Below, piece by piece: positions 46,642 through 55,178 of a DNA stretch of 64,000 nucleotides (position 1 is the first letter of the stretch; each line of letters starts with the position of its first letter). The DNA is from Bacteroidota bacterium (GTDB taxonomy: Bacteria; Bacteroidota; Bacteroidia; Chitinophagales; BACL12), in assembly GCA_016124275.1 (NCBI GenBank), contig WGOA01000038.1:1-64000 (forward strand), read 5' to 3'. The notes under the pieces were generated by a model. It was not told the DNA's origin, ran no database searches, and saw only the letters and a list, made by a program, of their open reading frames with translations. Made by a program: the position numbers and the translations under genes.

Positions 46642-47328
46642 ATGCGCACTTACCCCCTCCTTTCGTTTCGGCAAATATTGATGACCTTGTTCTTTGTGTT
46701 GCCAGCAACACTGGTCCAGGCCGATCCCCCCGGAGCTAAACAGATAACTGAAGGACGTGTCAACTATAAGGTGGACGCTAAATCCCTGGATCCGGCCATT
46801 GCGCAGTTCCTACAAAATCTATCGATGGTGGTTTACTTTTCCGGTGATCAGCTTCGGGTTGACATGAATATGGGTTTACTTGGAACGACCACGACCATTG
46901 CCGATGCCAAGACGGGCAAGACCGTCACGCTCATGAACATGATGGGCAATAAACTGGCTGTCAATGAAATACCAGAAGAAGCCAAGGAATTGATCTGGAC
47001 TGCTGAGCCAACGGAAGTGGTCAAAACCATCGCCGGTTATGAATGCCGCAAAACTCTTGTCAAGTCCAGCCAGACTAGCATGGTCTATTGTGTTACCGAT
47101 AAAATAGCCGCCCCCAAGGTCCGGTCAGAGTTCCAATTAGACATCATCAATGGTTTTCCATTGGAGATCGACATGACTACCAATGGATTTGCATTCACCA
47201 TGATTGCTACGGGCGTTTTCCCGGAGCCTGTTCCAGCTTCGCGTTTTAGCCAGGTGATCCCCGATGGCTATGAACTGATGACCCCTGATGAAATGCTCCA
47301 GATGCTCGGCGGCATGATGGGCCAGTAA
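46642..47328 (+). CDS. Secreted DUF4412-like protein
   Basis: 228 residues with a signal peptide (about 1-27, ending LVQA). The remainder is a beta-rich domain (EGRVNYKVDAKSLDPAIAQFL...MVVYFSGDQLRVDMNMGLLGTTTTI...GYECRKTLVK) and ends in a Met-rich helix (PDEMLQMLGGMMGQ). It resembles DUF4412 or lipoprotein-sorting-like proteins that bind lipids in the periplasm, but I am unsure. It is transcribed alone between comEC and the convergent bioA. Confidence 0.75.
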   Translation: MRTYPLLSFRQILMTLFFVLPATLVQADPPGAKQITEGRVNYKVDAKSLDPAIAQFLQNLSMVVYFSGDQLRVDMNMGLLGTTTTIADAKTGKTVTLMNMMGNKLAVNEIPEEAKELIWTAEPTEVVKTIAGYECRKTLVKSSQTSMVYCVTDKIAAPKVRSEFQLDIINGFPLEIDMTTNGFAFTMIATGVFPEPVPASRFSQVIPDGYELMTPDEMLQMLGGMMGQ

Positions 47329-47395
47329 GCAGGTTAAGGTGAACCAAAAGAGACATGGAGGCAGTTCCCCTATTTTTCCACACGGGTAAACACCC

Positions 47396-48796
47396 TTATT
47401 CAAGCCAATGGGTGTTGTCCAGCAAATGCAGGACGGCATCTTGGATAGTTTCTATATGATCATCTTCAAAACAATACGGCGGCATCGTGTACACTGTATT
47501 TCCTAAGGGCCTCAGCAACAGTCCACAGTTCAAAAAATACCGGTACAGTTGATCACGAACAGGATGGAAATACGAAGATTCCTGATCACTTTGCCATTCA
47601 AACGCCCAAATGGTCCCTTGTGACCTGGCCTGGGAAACACGAGGGTGGTCGGCAATTCGTTGAACAAATGCGGATTGCTTTTGACTGATCCGCGCAACGG
47701 CCAGAGCTGTTTTTTCGGAAAGGGTCAAATCCAGGCTGGCCAGAGCCACCGCGCAGGCAAGCGGATTTGCCGTGTAGGAATGTCCGTGAAAAAAGGTCTG
47801 GCTTCGGTCTGTGCTGTAAAAAGCGTTAAACACGAAATCGCGGCAGGCCGTAACGCCCAGGGCCATCATGCCCCCGGTTAATCCTTTCGATAGTGCTATC
47901 AAATCCGGCCCCAGGTCTTCAGCGTTGGGCGGCGCCGTCTGAACATCTGAAGTGAATGGGGAGTCGAACGCACCAGAAGCAACAGATTCTGATCTGGATT
48001 GTTGTCCGGACGTTTCAGTAACCCATTCCGAAGCAAACAACCGACCCGTCCGGTAAAAACCCGTCATTACCTCATCGGCAAACACCAATGCCCCTGCGCT
48101 GCGCACCAAGCGAATCATGTTGGCTAATGCCTCCGGGGCGTGCATGCGCATCCCCCCTGACCCTTGAATAAGCGGCTCGTAGAGAAAAACCGCAACATCT
48201 CCCCCTTCCAAGGCGCGCTCCAAAGCCCGCAGGGCCGTTGCCTCCTGGCCTGGCAAAGGAGCAGGAATGAAATCCACTGGAAAGAGGTAAGGCGCAAAAG
48301 GTGCATTGAACGACCCGCGCTCTGATGCGGCCATAGCCCCGAATGTATCGCCGTGGTAAGCGCCTTCCAGAGCCAGAACACGCGTACGGGGAATGCCCTG
48401 ATTGTGCCAGAATTGCAAAGCCATTTTTATTCCTACTTCCACGGCCGTCGAGCCGTTGTCAGAATAAAATATCCGAGTTAAACCCGATGGAAGCACTTTT
48501 GCAAGGCGCGAGGCTAACTGAACTGCAGGTTCATGGGTAAAACCGGCAAAAATCACGTGTTCCAACACTTGAGCTTGGCGGTAAAGCGCCTGGGCCAATG
48601 CGGGATGGGCGTGTCCATGTAAATTGACCCACCAGGATGAAATGCCATCCAGGAATTGACGGCCGTCTTCAGTAAACAAGTAAGGGCCCTGGCCACGCAC
48701 AACAGCAAATGGAGAATCCGCCAGAGCGGCTTGCGTAAAAGGATGCCAGACATGTTGGGCGTCGAGATCGCAGAGACTGGAGGGGATAGGCTTCAT
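47396..48796 (-). CDS. bioA: Adenosylmethionine-8-amino-7-oxononanoate aminotransferase
   Basis: A 466-residue PLP enzyme of biotin synthesis that makes 7,8-diaminopelargonate with S-adenosylmethionine as amino donor. Seen are HVWHPFTQ, ISSWWVN, the cofactor-binding YHGDT (147-151), FADEVMTGF with D241, and the PLP lysine K304 in LSKGLTGG. Between D241 and K304 an extra Ser/Gln-rich stretch of about 35 residues (259-294) interrupts the family's usual short loop; it seems to be an inserted surface loop and the frame stays open. It overlaps bioD by one base (TAATG). Confidence 0.94.
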   Translation of the reverse strand: MKPIPSSLCDLDAQHVWHPFTQAALADSPFAVVRGQGPYLFTEDGRQFLDGISSWWVNLHGHAHPALAQALYRQAQVLEHVIFAGFTHEPAVQLASRLAKVLPSGLTRIFYSDNGSTAVEVGIKMALQFWHNQGIPRTRVLALEGAYHGDTFGAMAASERGSFNAPFAPYLFPVDFIPAPLPGQEATALRALERALEGGDVAVFLYEPLIQGSGGMRMHAPEALANMIRLVRSAGALVFADEVMTGFYRTGRLFASEWVTETSGQQSRSESVASGAFDSPFTSDVQTAPPNAEDLGPDLIALSKGLTGGMMALGVTACRDFVFNAFYSTDRSQTFFHGHSYTANPLACAVALASLDLTLSEKTALAVARISQKQSAFVQRIADHPRVSQARSQGTIWAFEWQSDQESSYFHPVRDQLYRYFLNCGLLLRPLGNTVYTMPPYCFEDDHIETIQDAVLHLLDNTHWLE

Positions 48797-49476
48797 TACA
48801 TCGGTTCAAAGGAAACACCATCCCCCACCCCCATCGAACCCTCGGGGTTCATGCGGAACCAGGAATCAAAAGCCGGTCTGATCAGCCGCGCCTGTTCATC
48901 AACAAAGGCTGCATCGGGCTTTGCAACCCAGGGAACCCGGGCCAACATAGGCAGTGAAGTGTACTCCAAAATGAAGCGTTCTGTAGCCGGAACTTCATCG
49001 CCGTTGAAGACAATGCCTAAAATATCCAAATGACGGTTCATCAATGCTTCAACAGACAACAACGTGTGGTTGATGCTTCCGAGCCTGTTCAGCGAAACCA
49101 AAACCACGGGCAAACCCTGTTGCTGCACCCAATCGGCAAACAACTCCTCATCGTTTAGGGGAACCAGAATCCCCCCCGCCCCCTCTACCACAAGTGGTCC
49201 TGCTGCAAGCGGTAAAACCAGGTCTGCTAATGCAATGCGCTTTGATTCGGCAGCCGCTGCTGCATGGGGCGAGGCAGGCATGTGCAAGCGATAGGCCTCC
49301 GGGAAGCAATGCGTCCCTTCCCCACACAAGGTCTGGACCAACGAAGTATCGGTGCCATCATCCAACCCGCTTTGAACAGGTTTCCAATACGACGCTGACA
49401 AAGCCTTGACCAAAATGGCCGACACCAGTGTTTTGCCTACGCCGGTATCCGTACCGGTAACAAACAGTGCATTCAC
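48796..49476 (-). CDS. bioD: Dethiobiotin synthase
   Basis: A 226-residue ATP-dependent carboxylase that closes the ureido ring of dethiobiotin. The P-loop TGTDTGVGKT is at 7-16, followed by YWKPVQSGLDDGTDTSLV, the substrate segment VVEGAGGILVPLND and VVLVSLNRLGSINHTLLS. The length is normal. It is the first gene of a bioD-bioA pair; bioB and bioF are not in the window. Confidence 0.95.
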   Translation of the reverse strand: MNALFVTGTDTGVGKTLVSAILVKALSASYWKPVQSGLDDGTDTSLVQTLCGEGTHCFPEAYRLHMPASPHAAAAAESKRIALADLVLPLAAGPLVVEGAGGILVPLNDEELFADWVQQQGLPVVLVSLNRLGSINHTLLSVEALMNRHLDILGIVFNGDEVPATERFILEYTSLPMLARVPWVAKPDAAFVDEQARLIRPAFDSWFRMNPEGSMGVGDGVSFEPM

Positions 49477-49535
49477 GTCAGAAAGTTAAGGCGTCCACTG
49501 CGATTGGGTGCTTGATTACAAGCTTGAAGGGGCAT

Positions 49536-49569
49536 AAAAAACAAGCGGCAGACTTCGGTCTGCCGCTTG
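49536..49569 (-). terminator. Rho-independent terminator with UUCG-type loop
   Basis: A 12-bp perfect stem (49542-49553 with 49558-49569) closed by the tetraloop TTCG (CGAA on the minus strand), with six T after it on the minus strand (49541-49536). It ends the T9SS gene at 49621-50976. Confidence 0.85.
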
Positions 49570-49620
49570 CCTTCCATTTCCAAAGGTTTTATAAAGGGCT
49601 AGTCTAAAAACCCCATATCC

Positions 49621-50976
49621 TTAACGGGTAATCAGCAATCGCTCTTGCTGAACAAAATCCCCGTTGTCTATCCTTACGGTGTATAGACCGGCTTCAAGAT
49701 CACTGAGCAAAAGGCGCTGCTTGGGCTGTGAAGCGGTCAACTGAATAACTTGGTCTAACACCAGGCGTCCGCTGAGGTCGAAGATGCTCACGGTACCCTT
49801 TACAGCATCACCCTGGCTTTCTACAATTAGTGCTTCTGATGCTGGATTTGGGTACAAAGACAACGCCATTGCGGATGCCGGAAGCTGTTCTTCCTCCAAA
49901 TCAGCCTGTGCAATCCGAACCTGGGTAGCCTGTGCTTCGGTTAACAAATTCATATCAATCTCACCGGGCTCGCAAATGGTTAACACAGCCCATTCCACCC
50001 GGGCACCTGCAGGGAAGAAATTTCGCGGAAAGGTGATGGATGTCGCCCCACCGTTGACTGGTCGCGTAATCCGGTAACGGGATGCTCCAGCTTGCTTAAA
50101 AGCAGCAATGTAGCCAAATGCGCCGGGAACTTCATCCCATCGGAAGGTCATGCCCGTGGTAGCATTGGAACCTGAGGTGCGAAGATTAGACGCTGCCGTG
50201 CAGGACGGTACATCTTCAATGCTTCCCGAACCAGAGACAATCCCACCGCCACAATTGCTTTGGTCGATGGTTCCTCCGTTGTTAATAATGTCGCCATCAT
50301 TCTCCAACATCCCGGCAAAGCAAGTCCAAATCACGGCTCCGTAATTGATGCTATCCGGACCGACACCAATGGTTGGTCCCCCGGTTCCGCCAAGGATAGT
50401 ACCTGGGTCTAAGACATAGCCCAGCAAGTCAGAACCAAAGTCGTATAAGTTAAAAACTTGCCCATTGTCGCCGCGCAGAATAAGGTCATCCATGGCATCT
50501 TTGAAGCCAAAATTTCGAAGGGTACCACCGCTGTTCACCAAAATATCCCGGTCATTGACCAATTCTGCGCCAATGTTCTCCAACAATCCGTTGATCACCA
50601 GATCACCCGTCTTATTGGTCAGGGTATTGACCTCGCCATTGATGCCAGGCAATATGCTCAACAAACCGTTGATAACAATAGTCCCTTTGTTTTCAAGCTC
50701 AATTCCGCCATTGGGGTTAAACAGAACGAGCGTGCCGTTGATCAATAGCGTTGCGCCATTCTTGACCCCCAGGCTGGTCATCAGGACAACTTCACTGCGA
50801 ATGATCACAGAGTCTTTGTTGCGGATGTCATCCGGGGGAACAATCCCATGGACCCACGCCGCAGGATCCTCCCAAGAGTATGTCCCGGTGGCCTGCGAGA
50901 TGTATTGCTCGGCCTGCACCTTGGAATGTGCCAGGGTAGTGAGCAAGATCCCGATGATCGCATAATTTTTGATCAT
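49621..50976 (-). CDS. Secreted beta-helix-like protein with T9SS sorting domain
   Basis: 451 residues. The signal peptide ends near ILLTTLAHSKVQA. The N-terminal 200 residues begin ATGTYSWEDPAAWVHG and carry repeated short strands with NGTL, NKGTIVINGLL and NTGDLVINGLLENIG turns, suggesting a right-handed beta-helix or G8-type scaffold. A fibronectin-like domain (about 255-350) follows, then a type A T9SS domain starting LSLYPNPASEALIV. No catalytic motif was found; an adhesin or matrix protein is possible. I use the ATG at 50976. Confidence 0.82.
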   Translation of the reverse strand: MIKNYAIIGILLTTLAHSKVQAEQYISQATGTYSWEDPAAWVHGIVPPDDIRNKDSVIIRSEVVLMTSLGVKNGATLLINGTLVLFNPNGGIELENKGTIVINGLLSILPGINGEVNTLTNKTGDLVINGLLENIGAELVNDRDILVNSGGTLRNFGFKDAMDDLILRGDNGQVFNLYDFGSDLLGYVLDPGTILGGTGGPTIGVGPDSINYGAVIWTCFAGMLENDGDIINNGGTIDQSNCGGGIVSGSGSIEDVPSCTAASNLRTSGSNATTGMTFRWDEVPGAFGYIAAFKQAGASRYRITRPVNGGATSITFPRNFFPAGARVEWAVLTICEPGEIDMNLLTEAQATQVRIAQADLEEEQLPASAMALSLYPNPASEALIVESQGDAVKGTVSIFDLSGRLVLDQVIQLTASQPKQRLLLSDLEAGLYTVRIDNGDFVQQERLLITR

Positions 50977-51414
50977 AATATTCTGATTTGAAACGATTGA
51001 GTACCCTGGCAAAGTAGGTGTGCCATGCAGTACTGTCAAGGGCTGTTGCCTTATGGTACAGCTTTGTATCCGCTGAAGTCTTGAGGGATTTTTCTCAAAT
51101 GGTTAAAGGAAAACATGGAAAATGTTTTGTCCCTTCGCGCCCTATCCAGCAGTATAAAAAGCTGGCCTCATGTATGCGCAAGCAGGACTTGGCCTACACA
51201 TGGCGCGCAAAAAAATCTCAACAAAACCTTTGAAAGCTGCCCAAAGAGCCGTATTGAATTGATAACAGCCACCAGGATTAGAACAAATCCACTAATTTTT
51301 TGGCAGGATTAGAATTTTTGTTCTAATTTTACCCTAACCAATTGGGCTTGTAGATCAAAGGCTACAAACCTTTTTGACCAAAAGCCACCAGCGTTAAATG
51401 CCAGTGCCACCAGG
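50977..51414. other. Divergent intergenic region with inverted repeats
   Basis: This 438-bp gap lies between a T9SS gene and the TetR gene. No convincing gene is present. It contains an inverted repeat AAAACAT/ATGTTTT (51110-51116 with 51122-51128), an 11-bp inverted repeat (51277-51287 with 51317-51327) and TTGTAG/CTACAA (51348-51353 with 51362-51367). A TACTTTG near the T9SS gene on the minus strand may be its -7 box. Confidence 0.5.
51277..51327. repeat. Inverted and direct GGATTAGAA repeats upstream of the TetR gene
   Basis: ATTAGAACAAA at 51277-51287 is exactly reverse-complementary to TTTGTTCTAAT at 51317-51327. A further copy, ATTAGAA at 51308-51314, forms a tighter inverted repeat with TTCTAAT (51321-51327) across 6 nt. 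Three copies of one half-site about 90-140 bp before a regulator gene suggest a protein-binding site, possibly autoregulatory. Confidence 0.5.
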
Positions 51415-52221
51415 TTGTCCCCACAATCTCACCTTGTGATCAGTACCAAAGACAAAATTCTTCTGGCCGCCGTTGACCTGTTCAATGATAAGGGCTTTGT
51501 CAATGTAACCTTGAGGGACATTGCCGCAGACTCTGGTATTTCGCCGGGCAACCTGGCCTACCATTTTCGCAACAAAGACGTGGTGCTTCTGGAAATCTAC
51601 GAGCGCATGGATCAGGAACTTGCCGAGCGCGTTTCCAATATTCGCCGGATCCCTTCCTTTGAAAACATCGACTACGAAATCACGCCCTTTTTAGAATTTC
51701 AACACAAGTATCGCTTTTTCTACCTCGATGCCCTGGAAGTCTGTCGGGCTTACCCGGAAATAGCGCTGCGCCATCGGGAACAAGGCCTTCAGCAAATTGC
51801 AGCCATCCGCGCGGTTATTCAGTACTCCATAGAGCGCGGCAACATGCTGCCGGAACGGGTATCCGGTACCTACGATCGATTGGCGCACACTGTTTGGATG
51901 CTTTACTCTTTCTGGCTCAGCCAGGCCCTGATCCTGCGGGCATCAGGAGGCGATCGATCCGAAAAACCGTTCAAAAAACCACAGCGACGAACGCAGCATA
52001 GCATGTTGGAGCGGGCAAGTGCAAAAAAAACTACCCGCCAGATGATGGAGGGCGAAGGTTCAATAGCCGCAGAGCAACAACCTGCGTATTCCCCCAACCT
52101 TGGCGCCCGGGAAGCCCGACGTACCCTGTGGACGATGGTACTTCCCTACCTCACCGCCAAGGGTAAAAACAATTTTGAAACCGTCGCGCAAATGCACGGA
52201 CTTAGCGAAGGGAACACCTAA
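51415..52221 (+). CDS. TetR/AcrR-family transcriptional regulator
   Basis: 268 residues. The N-terminal TetR helix-turn-helix is clear: KILLAAVDLFNDKGFVNVTLRDIAADSGISPGNLAYHFRNKDVVLLEIYERM. The helical ligand-binding half extends to the C-terminus, which is longer than usual and has a Lys/Gln-rich loop near 180-220. No in-frame ATG precedes the DNA-binding helices; starts are TTG at 51415 or GTG at 51436. It lies 14 bp upstream of the acyl-CoA dehydrogenase gene and probably controls this cluster in response to an acyl-CoA. Confidence 0.88.
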   Translation: MSPQSHLVISTKDKILLAAVDLFNDKGFVNVTLRDIAADSGISPGNLAYHFRNKDVVLLEIYERMDQELAERVSNIRRIPSFENIDYEITPFLEFQHKYRFFYLDALEVCRAYPEIALRHREQGLQQIAAIRAVIQYSIERGNMLPERVSGTYDRLAHTVWMLYSFWLSQALILRASGGDRSEKPFKKPQRRTQHSMLERASAKKTTRQMMEGEGSIAAEQQPAYSPNLGAREARRTLWTMVLPYLTAKGKNNFETVAQMHGLSEGNT

Positions 52222-52235
52222 CAAAACCAAGCCAC

Positions 52236-53429
52236 ATGAACTTTAATCCCTTTACGGATGAACACGAATTACTGGCGCAATCCGTGCGCGAATTTTTGAA
52301 CCGGGAAGTAATGCCTCACGCAGCCCGCTGGGAAAAAGAAGAGCACTGCCCGCGCGAGATTTTTCAGCGCATGGGCGAACTGGGATTTTTTGGTGTTACC
52401 TACCCGGAAGAAGTTGGCGGATCGGGTATGGATTTTTGGGCTGCCGTCACGGTAGCGCGAGAATTGTCCTACGCTAATGTTGGCGGTTTGGCGCTTTCAC
52501 TTTTTGCTCATGCGTATTTGCCCCCGCCATTGCTCAGTGCCATCGGCACGCCGGAACAAAAGGAAAACTATCTTTTGCCCGCATTGCGGGGCGAAAAAAT
52601 TGGTTCGCTGGCCATTTCGGAACCAGGAGCAGGATCCGATGTTGGCGGCATCCGTACGACAGCAGAAGACAAGGGCGATCATTACGTGATTAATGGCAGC
52701 AAGTGCTGGATTACCAATGGCACCATGGCCGACTTCCTGGTCCTGGCTACCCGTACCGGGGAGGGCCACAACCTCACGTTGTTTTGCTTTGACACAAAAA
52801 CCGAAGGATTCAGCAGCAGCAAAATCAAGGACAAACTGGGCATGCACAGTTCCGATACCGCGGAGTTGTTTTTTGACAATTGCAAAGTACCAAAATCAGC
52901 GGTGATTGGGCATCCGGGCATGGGCTTCTACTACATTATGAACAACTTTCAGGAAGAGCGCCTGATCGGGGCGGTTTCCGGGGTTTTTGCCGCTGAATAC
53001 GCGTACCGCAAGGCTGTCGAGTACTCCCGGCAGCGCGAGGCATTTGGCCGGCAGATTGGCAAATTCCAAGTCATCCGACACAAACTGGCCAGCATGGCTA
53101 CCCGCCTTGAAGCTTGCCGTTCTCTGGGTTACCGCGCGGTCTATGAATTCATTGAAACAGGTCCGGCAGCCGTAGGCACCATTTCCATGGCTAAGGCATT
53201 CATCGGTGAAGAAATCCAAGTCATCATCTACGATGCCATCCAAATTCTGGGCGGCGTAGGGTACACGGAAGAATACGGTGTAGCGCGCACGTATCGCGAC
53301 ATGCGACTGTTCACCATCGGAGGGGGTACTACAGAAATCATGTACGAAATCATCTCGCGTTTGGTGGTGGACCAAGCCCAGTACAGCAAACAAATGATGA
53401 CGAGTCGCGATCAGGCTGCTGTGTCTTGA
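52236..53429 (+). CDS. Acyl-CoA dehydrogenase
   Basis: A 397-residue FAD enzyme that introduces the alpha,beta double bond in acyl-CoAs and passes electrons to ETF. Seen are AISEPGAGSDVGGIRTTAE, CWITNGTMADFLVL, YSRQREAFGRQIGKFQVIRHKLASMATRLEA, ILGGVGYTEEYGVARTYRDMRLFTIGGGTTEIMYEII. Its neighbours make isovaleryl- or another branched acyl-CoA the likely substrate, but the sequence alone does not settle this. The stop codon falls inside a 20-bp palindrome. Confidence 0.94.
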   Translation: MNFNPFTDEHELLAQSVREFLNREVMPHAARWEKEEHCPREIFQRMGELGFFGVTYPEEVGGSGMDFWAAVTVARELSYANVGGLALSLFAHAYLPPPLLSAIGTPEQKENYLLPALRGEKIGSLAISEPGAGSDVGGIRTTAEDKGDHYVINGSKCWITNGTMADFLVLATRTGEGHNLTLFCFDTKTEGFSSSKIKDKLGMHSSDTAELFFDNCKVPKSAVIGHPGMGFYYIMNNFQEERLIGAVSGVFAAEYAYRKAVEYSRQREAFGRQIGKFQVIRHKLASMATRLEACRSLGYRAVYEFIETGPAAVGTISMAKAFIGEEIQVIIYDAIQILGGVGYTEEYGVARTYRDMRLFTIGGGTTEIMYEIISRLVVDQAQYSKQMMTSRDQAAVS

Positions 53430-53445
53430 ACGAACGTTCGTTCAA
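53426..53445. promoter_or_regulatory. Perfect 20-bp palindrome, candidate TetR operator
   Basis: TTGAACGAACGTTCGTTCAA is a perfect palindrome. It overlaps the TGA of the acyl-CoA dehydrogenase and lies in the 76-bp gap before the carboxylase beta gene. TetR-family operators are typically palindromes of this size, and a TetR gene is two genes upstream. A stem-loop (8 bp, 4-nt loop) is possible, but no T tract follows. Confidence 0.6.
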
Positions 53446-53505
53446 ATAGATAAAACACCCGCTCGTGCAACAGCAATTGCTTCCTGGTTCACACCGCTCC
53501 ACTCA

Positions 53506-55152
53506 ATGACCTATCCATCACGCCTGGACAACAACCCCGCTCCTGTGCTACCCTCTCCCAACCGGCCCATAAAAACCCGTGTCAACCCGCGCTCTGCGGA
53601 GTACCAGGCAAACCGCGAAGCCAACCTGGCCTTGTTGGCCATGTTGGATGAACACCTCAAATCCGCGCGATTTGAGGGCAAAGAACAACACCTGGCCAAG
53701 GCTCGCAAGCTCGGCAAGTTCACCGCCCGCGAGCGGATTGAACTGTTGCTTGATCCCGATACGCCCTTTCTGGAGTTGTTGCCGCTGGCCGGACTTGGTG
53801 GGGATGGGTTTGGGCCCGGGGGCACATCCGTCGGGGGAATGGGGTTGGTCTGCGGGCGACTGGTCATGGTCATTGCCAACGTAGGAACCCGCAAAGGCGG
53901 AGCCGTAGATTACGCAACGCTCCAAAAGGCTTTGCGCCTGAACGAGATTGCCATGGAAAACCAGTTGCCGGTGGTTAGCCTGGTAGAAAGCTCCGGCGCC
54001 AACCTGCCGGAGCAAGCTCGTATCTTTAATTATGGTGGAGCAAGCTTTCGCGACATCACCCGCCGATCCAAAGCAGGCCTTCCAAACATTGCCATCGTCT
54101 TTGGCAACAGCACGGCCGGAGGTGCCTATGTTCCGGGCATGTCGGATTATGCCATTTTCGTCGATGGCGGAGCCAAGGTTTTTTTGGCAGGACCACCGCT
54201 GGTCAAAATGGCCACCGGCGAAGACGTGGATGACGAAAGCCTTGGTGGGGCTGCCATGCACAGCCGGGTAAGTGGTGTCAGCGACTATCTGGCTCGCGAT
54301 GAACGAGACGCCATTCGCCTGGCGCGCGAAATTGTGGGGGGGCTGCCTTCGGGTGCAAGTCCGGTCAAATCCGCAGCAGAGGAACCCCTATACGCAGCGG
54401 AGGAATTGCTTGGTATTCTTTCGCCCGACTTGAAAAAGCCACTCGATATGCGCGAAGTCATTGCACGGGTATGCGATGGCTCCCGTTTCTCCGAATTCAA
54501 ACCGGAGTACGGCCCTACCCTCATCACCGGATTCGCGGAGCTCAACGGTTACCCAGTAGGAATTTTGGCCAACAACGGCGTGTTGTTTAGTGAAGCGGCC
54601 AACAAAGGCGCACACTTTATTCAACTCTGTAACCAGCGGAATCACCCTATCTTGTTTTTCCAAAACATAACAGGATTTATGGTTGGAAAGGATTATGAAG
54701 AAGGGGGAATTATCAAACACGGCGCCAAACTGATCAACGCCGTGAGCAACTCCGAAGTGCCTGCCATTACGCTGATGATGGGGGCTTCTTATGGGGCAGG
54801 CAATTACGCCATGGCCGGCCGCGCATACCAGCCTCGCTTTCTTTTTTCGTACCCCCATTCCCGCACGGCGGTCATGGGTCCCGAGCAGCTCTCCGGGGTC
54901 ATGCAAAGTATCCAACGCGAAGCCGCGCTCAAAGCGGGCATCCCCTACGATGAAGAGCAAGGCGCACAAATGCGAACCTACATGATGAAAGAAGTAGAAA
55001 AAAAATCCGACGCCTGGTACAGCACCGGTCAGTTGTGGGACGACGGCATCATAGACCCGCGACAAACCAGGAATTATCTCGGCTTTTGTTTAGAAGTCAT
55101 TAACCAGCACCCTTTTAAGGGAAGCAGTGGTTACGGCGTTTTCCGCATGTAA
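53506..55152 (+). CDS. Acyl-CoA carboxylase, carboxyltransferase subunit (methylcrotonyl-CoA type)
   Basis: 548 residues with the tandem crotonase folds of biotin-dependent carboxyltransferases. Seen are KFTARERIELLLDPDTPFLE, VSLVESSGANLPEQARIF, NSTAGGAYVPGMSDYAIFVDGGAKVFLAGPPLV and the C-terminal half with FFQNITGFMVGKDYEEGGIIKHGAKLINAVSNSEVPAITLMMGASYGAGNYAM. The spacing and these motifs fit the 3-methylcrotonyl-CoA/geranyl-CoA carboxylase beta branch and not propionyl-CoA carboxylase; I infer methylcrotonyl-CoA, an intermediate of leucine breakdown. The alpha subunit follows after about 26 bp. Confidence 0.92.
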   Translation: MTYPSRLDNNPAPVLPSPNRPIKTRVNPRSAEYQANREANLALLAMLDEHLKSARFEGKEQHLAKARKLGKFTARERIELLLDPDTPFLELLPLAGLGGDGFGPGGTSVGGMGLVCGRLVMVIANVGTRKGGAVDYATLQKALRLNEIAMENQLPVVSLVESSGANLPEQARIFNYGGASFRDITRRSKAGLPNIAIVFGNSTAGGAYVPGMSDYAIFVDGGAKVFLAGPPLVKMATGEDVDDESLGGAAMHSRVSGVSDYLARDERDAIRLAREIVGGLPSGASPVKSAAEEPLYAAEELLGILSPDLKKPLDMREVIARVCDGSRFSEFKPEYGPTLITGFAELNGYPVGILANNGVLFSEAANKGAHFIQLCNQRNHPILFFQNITGFMVGKDYEEGGIIKHGAKLINAVSNSEVPAITLMMGASYGAGNYAMAGRAYQPRFLFSYPHSRTAVMGPEQLSGVMQSIQREAALKAGIPYDEEQGAQMRTYMMKEVEKKSDAWYSTGQLWDDGIIDPRQTRNYLGFCLEVINQHPFKGSSGYGVFRM

Positions 55153-55178
55153 AGGAGCAATCGTTGTCCAACTCTGCC

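Noticed and set aside
51018-51233. A possible 71-residue gene in the gap before the TetR gene
   Set aside because: No recognisable domain, no promoter box in front of it, and its composition is unlike neighbouring genes.
53426-53445. The 20-bp palindrome as a rho-independent terminator
   Set aside because: The stem is only about 8 bp with a 4-nt loop and no T tract follows, so an operator is more plausible.
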